From NCBI RefSeq assembly GCF_001723285.1, contig NZ_LPWG01000010.1:248001-312000 (forward strand): 64,000 bases of DNA, read 5' to 3'. How positions within the stretch are numbered: position 1 is the stretch's first letter; each line of letters opens with the position of its first letter. The position numbers and the translations under genes are program-made. The stretch comes from Methyloceanibacter methanicus. Its GTDB lineage: Bacteria > Pseudomonadota > Alphaproteobacteria > Rhizobiales > Methyloligellaceae. Under the pieces are notes generated by a model. That model ran no database searches. It had not been told where the DNA came from and worked only from the letters and a program-made list of their open reading frames with translations. This document shows, piece by piece, positions 18,260-24,763 of the stretch.

Positions 18260-19585
18260 TTATGCGCCGGTCACTCCCGGAATCCATTTCGTGCCGGCCA
18301 GGGGCACCTGCGCCATGGCCGCGGCCTCGACGGAGAGGGCCACAAGATCCTCAGGTTCCAGGTTGTGGACATGGCTCTTGCCGCAAGCCCGCGCGATGGT
18401 CTGGGCTTCAAGCGTCAGCACCGCCAGGTAGTTGGCCAGGCGCCGTCCCCCAAGCGCCGGATCGAGTCGCGCCGCGAGCTCGGGGGTCTGCGTGCTGATG
18501 CCGGCCGGGCATTTGCCCTCATGCCAGTCGTCATAGGCACCAGCCGTCGTGCCAAGGCGCTGATACTCCTCCTCGAGCGCCGGATCGTTGTCGCCGATTG
18601 CAACGAGCGCCGCCGTACCCACGGACACGGCGTCCGCGCCGAGCGCAAGAGCCTTGGCCACGTCGGCCCCGGTGCGGATGCCCCCGGAAACGATGAGCTG
18701 AACCTTCCGGTGCATGCCGAGGTCTTGCAGCGCCTGCACGGCGGGCCGGATGGCGCCCAGAAGCGGCAGGCCGATATGTTCGATGAACACTTCCTGCGTT
18801 GCCGCGGTGCCGCCTTGCATGCCGTCGAGAACGACCACGTCCGCCCCAGCCTTCACCGCGAGGGCCGTGTCGTAATAAGGCCGGGAGGCGCCCACTTTGA
18901 TGTAGATGGGCTTCTTCCAGTCGGTGATCTCGCGAAGCTCCTCGATCTTGATTTCCAGGTCATCCGGGCCGGTCCAGTCAGGATGGCGGCAGGCCGAGCG
19001 CTGGTCGATTCCCTTCGGCAAGGTCCGCATCTGTGCCACACGGTCCGAAATCTTCTGACCGAGCAGCATGCCGCCGCCCGCCGGGCTTCGCGCCTTGACC
19101 AATGACACTTCGATCGCGTCGGCCCGGCGCAGATCGTCGGGATTCATGCCGTAGCGCGAGGGAAGCAACTGATAGACGAGGATCGACGAGTGTCCGCGCT
19201 CCTCTTCCGTCATGCCGCCGTCGCCGGTCGTTGTCGATGTTCCCATCTTGCTCGCGCCGCGGCCGAGTGATTCCTTCGCCTGGGCCGACAACGAGCCGAA
19301 GCTCATCCCGGCGATCGTGACGGGGATTTTGAGATGAATTGGATTCTCGGCAAAGCGCGTGCCGAGCCACACGTCGGTTTCGCACTTCTCGCGATAACCC
19401 TCGAGCGGATACCGGCTCATGGAGGCGCCGAGAAAGAGCAGGTCGTCGAAATTCGGCAGCTTGCGCTTGGCGCCGCCGCCGCGGATGTCGTAGATGCCGG
19501 TCGCGGCGGCCCGCCGGATTTCGGAAAGCGTGTAGTCGTCGAATGTCGCCGACTTGCGTGGCGTGGTGATCGGTGTCGCGTCCAT
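18260..19585 (-). CDS. mgsC: N-methylglutamate synthase subunit C (glutamate synthase FMN domain)
   Basis: 441 residues, homologous to the FMN-binding domain 2 of glutamate synthase. In NMG synthase this subunit takes part in converting gamma-glutamylmethylamide plus 2-oxoglutarate to N-methylglutamate. Family features include FGSLSAQAKESLGRGA, TGDGGMTEEERGHSS, KVGASRPYYDTA, the FMN-phosphate region IVSGGIRTGADVAKALALGAD, and the Cys-containing stretch WHEGKCPAGISTQTPEL. The reading frame is intact. Its ATG overlaps the mgsB stop (TAATG), indicating translational coupling. Confidence 0.9.
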   Translation of the reverse strand: MDATPITTPRKSATFDDYTLSEIRRAAATGIYDIRGGGAKRKLPNFDDLLFLGASMSRYPLEGYREKCETDVWLGTRFAENPIHLKIPVTIAGMSFGSLSAQAKESLGRGASKMGTSTTTGDGGMTEEERGHSSILVYQLLPSRYGMNPDDLRRADAIEVSLVKARSPAGGGMLLGQKISDRVAQMRTLPKGIDQRSACRHPDWTGPDDLEIKIEELREITDWKKPIYIKVGASRPYYDTALAVKAGADVVVLDGMQGGTAATQEVFIEHIGLPLLGAIRPAVQALQDLGMHRKVQLIVSGGIRTGADVAKALALGADAVSVGTAALVAIGDNDPALEEEYQRLGTTAGAYDDWHEGKCPAGISTQTPELAARLDPALGGRRLANYLAVLTLEAQTIARACGKSHVHNLEPEDLVALSVEAAAMAQVPLAGTKWIPGVTGA

Positions 19586-20274
19586 TAGTAGGCCCCAGCG
19601 TTGTCGACGTTGAAATTGTAGAGTTTGCGCGCGGATCCGTAGCGCTTGAACTCGCTAGGATCGATTTGGCCATTGATGCCGGCACGGGTGAGGATGTCGT
19701 GCACGGCGGCTTTGTGCTCGTCGCGCATCGCCTTCTCGATACAGTCCGCTCCGAGGCTCTTCACATTGCCCCGGACGAACAGCCGGGCTTCGTAAATGGA
19801 GTCGCCGAGGGCATCCCCGGCATCGCCGAACACGATGAGATTTCCGGCCTGAGCCATGAATGCGCTCATATGGCCGACGGAGCCCTTCACGACGATATCG
19901 ATGCCCTTCATCGATATGCCGCAGCGGGAAGAGGCGTTACCGTCGACCCGAAGCAGCCCGCCGCGGCCGGTTGCGCCGGCCGCTTGGCTGGCATCGCCGC
20001 TGACATGCACGAAGCCACTCATCATGTTCTCGGCGACACCGACGCCGGCACTGCCATGGACCTGTACCGTGGCGAGCTTGTTCATCCCGGCACAGTAATA
20101 GCCGACAGGGCCGTTGATCTCGACTTTCAGCGGCGCGTCGAGCCCCGCGGCAATCGCATGTCGGCCTGCGGGATTGTCAACGATCCAGTGCGTCTCGTTC
20201 GTGTCCGCAGGCAGATTATGCAGTGTCCCGTTGAGCTCTCTCAGTGGCGTGATGCCGAGATCGACTTCAGGCAT
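19585..20274 (-). CDS. mgsB: N-methylglutamate synthase subunit B (GXGXG domain)
   Basis: 229 residues, homologous to the C-terminal GXGXG beta-helix domain of glutamate synthase. The glycine-rich repeats that build the right-handed helix are plain (NMMSGFVHVSGDASQAAG, GGLLRVDGNASSRCG, GIDIVVKGSVGHMSAF, NLIVFGDAGDALGDS). I use ATG 20274, two bases after the mgsA stop. It has no catalytic cofactor site of its own and is expected to bridge the MgsA amidotransferase and the MgsC synthase subunits. Confidence 0.9.
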   Translation of the reverse strand: MPEVDLGITPLRELNGTLHNLPADTNETHWIVDNPAGRHAIAAGLDAPLKVEINGPVGYYCAGMNKLATVQVHGSAGVGVAENMMSGFVHVSGDASQAAGATGRGGLLRVDGNASSRCGISMKGIDIVVKGSVGHMSAFMAQAGNLIVFGDAGDALGDSIYEARLFVRGNVKSLGADCIEKAMRDEHKAAVHDILTRAGINGQIDPSEFKRYGSARKLYNFNVDNAGAY

Positions 20275-20276
20275 TC

Positions 20277-21167
20277 CTAGCGCTCCCAAAAATAGACAGT
20301 TGCGGGTTCCGGTTCCCAGACTCGCGCCTGGCCGATACCAGGCAGGTCGGCAAGGACGCGGTACTCGGACCCGAAGGCCACGTACTGGTCGGTTTCGGCC
20401 ATGATCGCGGGCTTGCAGGCGATGCCGTCCCGCAGAACGCCGAACCCGTTCTCGGTGCCGACAACGAACGTGTAGAAGCCGTCGAGATCGGTCAGGCCGA
20501 CCTCCAGCGCGTCGCCGAGGGACATGCCCTCGCGCATCCGCCAGGACAGATAGCCGGCGGCCACCTCCGTATCGTTCTCGGTTTCGAACGCGATCCCTTC
20601 GCGGCGCAGAACGCGGCGCAGGTTGTTGTGGTTCGAGAGCGAGCCGTTGTGCACGAGGCACTGGTCCTGACCCGTGGAGTAGGGATGGGCGCCGTCCGTG
20701 GTGACCGCGGATTCGGTGGCCATGCGCGTATGACCGATCGCATGCGTGCCACGCATGGTGGCCAACCCGAACCGGGAGGCGACATCCGCCGGCAAGCCGA
20801 CTTCCTTGTAGATCTCCATCCGGCTGCCCCGTCCCACGATTTCCGTTTCGGGGCTGTTCTCGGCAAGCCAGTCGCCGAGATGGCTCGCGTCGCCGCTCGA
20901 GAGCGAGACAACCGCATGGGTGTCGTGCAACACCGCGGTCGCGCCGGGAAAGGCGCTCTCGATCGCTGTCACGGTCTCCTCGATCGCGTCTGCCGCGACG
21001 CCGCGCAGAGTGATCTTGGTTTGACCGTCCGTGCCTGCGCCATAGACGGCGAAGCCCGCGCTGTCGGGGCCGCGGTCGGTCATCGTCTCGAGCATTCTGG
21101 CCGTCAGGCGGCCAAGCTCCGGCTCGAGGGCGGGGTCCTTAATAAAGAGTCCAACAATGCCACACAT
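20277..21167 (-). CDS. mgsA: N-methylglutamate synthase subunit A (class II glutamine amidotransferase-like)
   Basis: 296 residues. The start is set at ATG 21167 so that Cys2 of MCGIVG becomes the N-terminal nucleophile; GGAGG lies upstream, and a GTG three codons earlier is less likely. The Ntn-hydrolase fold is visible in RGPDSAGFAVYG, GHTRMATESAVTTDGAHPY and CLVHNGSLSNHNNLRR. This subunit would release the methylamine or amino group from gamma-glutamylmethylamide for the MgsBC reaction. It is the first gene of the minus-strand mgsABC-gmaS-GNAT set. Confidence 0.9.
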   Translation of the reverse strand: MCGIVGLFIKDPALEPELGRLTARMLETMTDRGPDSAGFAVYGAGTDGQTKITLRGVAADAIEETVTAIESAFPGATAVLHDTHAVVSLSSGDASHLGDWLAENSPETEIVGRGSRMEIYKEVGLPADVASRFGLATMRGTHAIGHTRMATESAVTTDGAHPYSTGQDQCLVHNGSLSNHNNLRRVLRREGIAFETENDTEVAAGYLSWRMREGMSLGDALEVGLTDLDGFYTFVVGTENGFGVLRDGIACKPAIMAETDQYVAFGSEYRVLADLPGIGQARVWEPEPATVYFWER

Positions 21168-21230
21168 CGGTTGCACCTCCGGGTTTCAACGCTAGGCAGC
21201 ATGCGACGAAGCGCGGGCCGGCGTCAACCC

Positions 21231-21258
21231 AGAAGAAATAATATTTCCTAAGAAGAAA
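21231..21258. promoter_or_regulatory. Candidate operator upstream of mgsA
   Basis: An AT-rich island in GC-rich DNA contains the near-palindrome GAAAT-AAT-ATTTC (21235-21247) inside two direct copies of AGAAGAAA (21231-21238 and 21251-21258, 20 bases apart). It lies 64 bases upstream of the mgsA start, where an operator would be expected. The regulator binding it is not determined. Confidence 0.5.
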
Positions 21259-21284
21259 ACAGATCGGTGTGGACAACGATCCGT

Positions 21285-22001
21285 CTATTGGCGCGGATAG
21301 ACGATGATTGAGAGGTAAGTCATTGGCGTCTCAACGAGTTCCTCTGGTCCGTGGAGGGCGCCGGCATCGAAGAAGAGCGAGTCTCCGGGCGACAGAGGAT
21401 AAAGCTTGTCAGCGTGGCGGTAGATGACCTTCCCGGTCAGCATGTGGATGAACTCCATACCCTCGTGCTGGAACTGGGTGTAGGTGCTCGCATCGGCATC
21501 CAGCTTGATGAGGTAGGGCTCGACGACGATGTCGCCTGAGAGCGAATGGCCGAGGAGTTCGTAGTGGTGGCCGGCCTTGGTGCCGCGGCGCTCGATGCGC
21601 ACGCCTTGCCCCGCCGGCACGAAGGAGCAGTCCCGCCGCTCCTCGAAATCCGCAAAAAAGCTGGTCATGGGCACGTGAAGTGCCTCGGACAACGATCGAA
21701 GCGTCGAGAGAGACGGCGAGATTCCACCGTTTTCGATCTTGGACAGCATGCCTGGAGAGAGTCCCGCTTGAGCTGCGAGGTCGGTTGCCGTGAGTTGGAG
21801 GCGTTGCCTGAGCATCCGCACGCGCCGGCCGATCGAAGCCTCGAGATTGAGGTCGGTCGTAGGCGCGTTCGAACCGGTCACGTAGAACGTGTCCGCCAGT
21901 GACCCGTCCAGGGCGGCGTCATCCCCAGCAATCCTGGGATCCGTCGAACGCTGGGCACGGGTCCGCGCGCGAAGTTTCTTTGTGGTCAGCCGAGACGTCA
22001 T
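21285..22001 (-). CDS. XRE-family regulator with C-terminal cupin sensor
   Basis: About 238 residues. A helix-turn-helix near residues 60-115 (QLTATDLAAQAGLSPGMLSKIENGGISPSLSTL) is followed by a small-molecule-sensing cupin (YTQFQHEGMEFIHMLTGKV, YPLSPGDSLFFDAGALHGPEEL). ATG 22001 is preferred because GAAAGGGAA lies ahead of it; an in-frame start at 22049 is possible. This class often senses polyamines or amino acid-like ligands. Its place directly upstream of mgsA suggests it controls the NMG genes. Confidence 0.88.
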   Translation of the reverse strand: MTSRLTTKKLRARTRAQRSTDPRIAGDDAALDGSLADTFYVTGSNAPTTDLNLEASIGRRVRMLRQRLQLTATDLAAQAGLSPGMLSKIENGGISPSLSTLRSLSEALHVPMTSFFADFEERRDCSFVPAGQGVRIERRGTKAGHHYELLGHSLSGDIVVEPYLIKLDADASTYTQFQHEGMEFIHMLTGKVIYRHADKLYPLSPGDSLFFDAGALHGPEELVETPMTYLSIIVYPRQ

Positions 22002-22086
22002 CAGTTCCCTTTCGGGGGCAATCCGAAAAAGGTCGTTGGTCAGATACACGCAAGCCTAGCACCAATAATTTGGGACGCGCGACAAA

Positions 22087-23043
22087 TTACGAGCGCGACC
22101 GTGTCTGGCTCGGCGGTTCGCCAAACGTTTTGACGTAAGCGCGCGAAAACTGACTTGCCGACGAAAAGCCGGTCGACAACGCCACGTCGAGCACGGGGAG
22201 CAGTGTCTCTCGCAACAGGTGCCGTGCGCGCTCGAGCCGAAGCCACCGATAGTGTTTGTGGATGCCGTGGCCCACATGGACCTGAAAGAGGCGTTCGAGT
22301 TGACGCAGTGAAACGCCCGCCTCTTCGGCGAGTTCTCCGCGAGTCAGGGGCGTCTCGAGATTCATCTCCATGAGCCCGAGGACCCTCAGAACCTTTTCGT
22401 CCGCCACCCCCAGCCGGTAACGCAGGTCGAGGCGCTGCGGTCCGTAGCCCTCGCGGATATGGGTGTGGAGAAACCAATCGCCGACCGCCGCCGCCAGCGG
22501 ACGCCCGTGATCCCGCTCGATCAGCGCGACCATCATGTCGAGCGCTGAAATGCCTCCGGAGCACGTGATCCGGTTGCCGTCGATCTCGAACAGGGAGGGC
22601 ACGACGGCCACGTCCGGGAAGGCTTCGCGGAAGGCCGGCAGGTGCTCCCAATGAAGCGTCGCGCGGCGCCGGTCGAGAAGTCCGGCCCGGGCCAGAAGGA
22701 ACGGACCGCCGGAAATCCCGCCAAGCACCGTGCCTTTGCGTGCGAGACGCCGGAGCCAGGCAAACGTCGTCCGGTCATCGAACATCGCGGGATTTCCACC
22801 CGCGCACACGAAGACGATGTCGGCCCGGCGCTCGGTGCGCACACTGCAGTCCGGAACGACTCCGACGCCGTTGGACGCCGTGACGATCTCTCCGGACGGA
22901 GCCGCGTGCCACCATCGATACAAGGGCTTGCCGGACAAGAGATTCGCGGCCCGCAGCGGCTCGATGGCCGCCGTGTACGACATGAGTGCGAAGTCCGGAA
23001 CGAGCAGAAAGCCAACGGTAAGCTGTGTGTCGTCGCGGGTCAT
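22087..23043 (-). CDS. GlxA-type AraC family regulator (DJ-1/PfpI-like sensor plus AraC domain)
   Basis: 318 residues from ATG 23043. The N-terminal domain is a class I amidotransferase/DJ-1-like fold (TVGFLLVPDFALMSYTAA, GGISGGPFLLARAGLLDRRR), in which the usual nucleophile-elbow Cys position reads Gly-Ser/Gly. The C-terminal ~90 residues are an AraC double helix-turn-helix (ELAEEAGVSLRQLERLFQVHV; DVALSTGFSSASQFSRAYVKTFG). GlxA-like regulators commonly sit by betaine/sarcosine/dimethylglycine genes. Here it is divergent from mgdA, with direct repeats between them, so it is the best candidate activator of mgdABCD. Confidence 0.88.
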   Translation of the reverse strand: MTRDDTQLTVGFLLVPDFALMSYTAAIEPLRAANLLSGKPLYRWWHAAPSGEIVTASNGVGVVPDCSVRTERRADIVFVCAGGNPAMFDDRTTFAWLRRLARKGTVLGGISGGPFLLARAGLLDRRRATLHWEHLPAFREAFPDVAVVPSLFEIDGNRITCSGGISALDMMVALIERDHGRPLAAAVGDWFLHTHIREGYGPQRLDLRYRLGVADEKVLRVLGLMEMNLETPLTRGELAEEAGVSLRQLERLFQVHVGHGIHKHYRWLRLERARHLLRETLLPVLDVALSTGFSSASQFSRAYVKTFGEPPSQTRSRS

Positions 23044-23177
23044 CGTATGTTCCAAGTTCGAACCTGGCGCCGGCCGTCCGGACCGTCATGCCTCGTTGCG
23101 GCAAGGCGGGGGGCGTCGCCGTCGCGGCAACCGCGGCCCGGGCCAGAAGATTGAAAAATCTCGTGCCTGCGCAATAG

Positions 23178-23210
23178 GTCAAATATGCGTCGCAAAATGT
23201 CAAATAAGCG
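23178..23210 (+). promoter_or_regulatory. Direct-repeat operator candidate for the GlxA/AraC regulator
   Basis: GTCAAATATGCG (from 23178) and GTCAAATAAGCG (from 23199) agree at 11 of 12 positions. They start 21 bases apart, two helical turns, which is the usual geometry for AraC-family activators. They lie in the divergent gap between the regulator and mgdA, about 30-60 bases upstream of the mgdA ATG. Confidence 0.65.
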
Positions 23211-23236
23211 GGCGAAAGTCGCGCACACTTGCGGGC

Positions 23237-24487
23237 ATGCGTTACTCGATCGCAAGCCTTGTCGCGAATGCGCTCACCGGAAACCGCAATTGGAAACCGG
23301 TCTGGCGGGAGCCCGAGCCGAAGCCTGCTTACGACGTGGTGATCGTCGGCGGGGGCGGGCATGGGCTTGCCACGGCGCATTACCTTGCCAAAGAACACGG
23401 CATCACCAACGTCGCGGTGATCGACAAGTCGTATCTCGGATCCGGGAATGTCGGGCGCAACACGACCATCGTCCGGTCGAACTATCTGCTGCCTGAGAAC
23501 GAGCCCTTCTACGAATGGTCGATGAAGCTCTGGGAAGGGCTCGAACAAGATCTCAACTACAACACCATGGTGAGCCAGCGGGGCGTGTTGAACGTCTTCC
23601 ACTCCGACGGGCAGCGCGACGCGTTCGTTCGGCGGGGAAACGCCATGCTCCTGCACGGCGCGGATGCGCAGCTTCTGGACAGGGAACAGGTTCGCACGCT
23701 CGTGCCGTTCATCGACTTCGATAACGCCCGGTTCCCGGTGCGCGGAGGCCTGCTTCAGCCCCGTGGCGGAACCGTCCGCCACGATGCCGTCATCTGGGGC
23801 TATGCGCGTTCCGCGGATACCCTTGGCGTGGACATCATTCAGAACTGCGCGGCGACGGGCTTTCGCATCGAGAACGGACGCATTCTCGGCGTGGAAACCG
23901 AAAGGGGCTTCATCGGCGCGAAGACGGTCGCGCTGTCCGTCGCGGGCAGTTCCGGCCGGGTCGCCCAAATGGCCGGCTTGCGCCTTCCGGTCGAGAGCCA
24001 CGCGCTGCAGGCCTTCGTCACCGAGGGCATCAAGCCGCTGCTCGACACCGTGATCACGTTCGGCGCGGGCCATTTTTATTGCAGCCAGTCCGACAAGGGC
24101 GGGCTCGTGTTCGGCGGCGACATCGAGGGTTACAACAGCTATGCGCAGCGCGGAAACCTGCCCGCCGTGGAAGATGTCGCCGAGGGCGGCATGGCCCTGA
24201 TGCCGGCCATTGGCCGCTTGCGCATTCTCCGCTCTTGGGCGGGTCTGCTGGATATGTCCATGGACGGATCGCCCATCATGGACCACACGCCCGTCGAGGG
24301 CCTCTATTTCAATGGCGGCTGGTGCTACGGCGGCTTCAAGGCCACGCCCGCCGCCGGCTGGTGTTTCGCGCATCTGATCGCGACCGGCCAACCCCACCCT
24401 CACGCGACCGCTTACCGCTTCGATCGTTTCGGAACGGGACGGGTGATCGACGAAAAGGGCGTTGGCGCCCAGCCCAATCTTCATTGA
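23237..24487 (+). CDS. mgdA: N-methylglutamate dehydrogenase subunit A (sarcosine oxidase beta-like)
   Basis: 416 residues of the SoxB type. The FAD-binding dinucleotide motif VVIVGGGGHGLATAHYLA is at about residue 34, and the protein carries the flavin-oxidoreductase features GNVGRNTTIVRSNYLLPEN, MVSQRGVLNVFHSDGQ and FNGGWCYGGFKATPAAGW. It should catalyse oxidation of N-methylglutamate to glutamate with release of the methyl carbon. The ATG at 23237 has only a weak ribosome-binding site. First gene of mgdABCD, divergent from the GlxA-like regulator. Confidence 0.9.
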   Translation: MRYSIASLVANALTGNRNWKPVWREPEPKPAYDVVIVGGGGHGLATAHYLAKEHGITNVAVIDKSYLGSGNVGRNTTIVRSNYLLPENEPFYEWSMKLWEGLEQDLNYNTMVSQRGVLNVFHSDGQRDAFVRRGNAMLLHGADAQLLDREQVRTLVPFIDFDNARFPVRGGLLQPRGGTVRHDAVIWGYARSADTLGVDIIQNCAATGFRIENGRILGVETERGFIGAKTVALSVAGSSGRVAQMAGLRLPVESHALQAFVTEGIKPLLDTVITFGAGHFYCSQSDKGGLVFGGDIEGYNSYAQRGNLPAVEDVAEGGMALMPAIGRLRILRSWAGLLDMSMDGSPIMDHTPVEGLYFNGGWCYGGFKATPAAGWCFAHLIATGQPHPHATAYRFDRFGTGRVIDEKGVGAQPNLH

Positions 24488-24498
24488 GGACGAAAGCG

Positions 24499-24762
24499 AT
24501 GCGGATCACATGTCCCTATTGCGGCGAACGCGCCCTGGACGAATTCACCTATCGCGGCGATGCCACGGTGAAGCGGCCCGACAGTCTCGACGAAAACACC
24601 GCGGAGGCCTGGGTCGACTATGTCTATCTCCGCGACAATCCCGCGGGACCGCACAAGGAGCTTTGGCACCACGGCGCGGGCTGCCACGCCTGGCTTGAAG
24701 TGACGCGCGATACGGTGACACACGAAATTCTGGACGTCGCGTTCGCGCGGAAGGGGTGCTGA
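24499..24762 (+). CDS. mgdB: N-methylglutamate dehydrogenase subunit B (sarcosine oxidase delta-like)
   Basis: 87 residues. Small zinc-binding SoxD-type subunit with ligands CPYCGER at the N-terminus and HHGAGC further on, in the expected spacing for a structural zinc. It is needed for assembly of the heterotetrameric oxidase rather than catalysis. ATG 24499 follows the mgdA stop by 11 bases. The stop is one base before the mgdC start, indicating coupling. Confidence 0.9.
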   Translation: MRITCPYCGERALDEFTYRGDATVKRPDSLDENTAEAWVDYVYLRDNPAGPHKELWHHGAGCHAWLEVTRDTVTHEILDVAFARKGC

Positions 24763-24763
24763 C

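Noticed and set aside
22775..24484. Long antisense open frame over mgdA and the GlxA-like regulator start
   Set aside because: Composition is His/Arg/Gly-rich without structure; mgdA on the plus strand has clear flavoprotein motifs.
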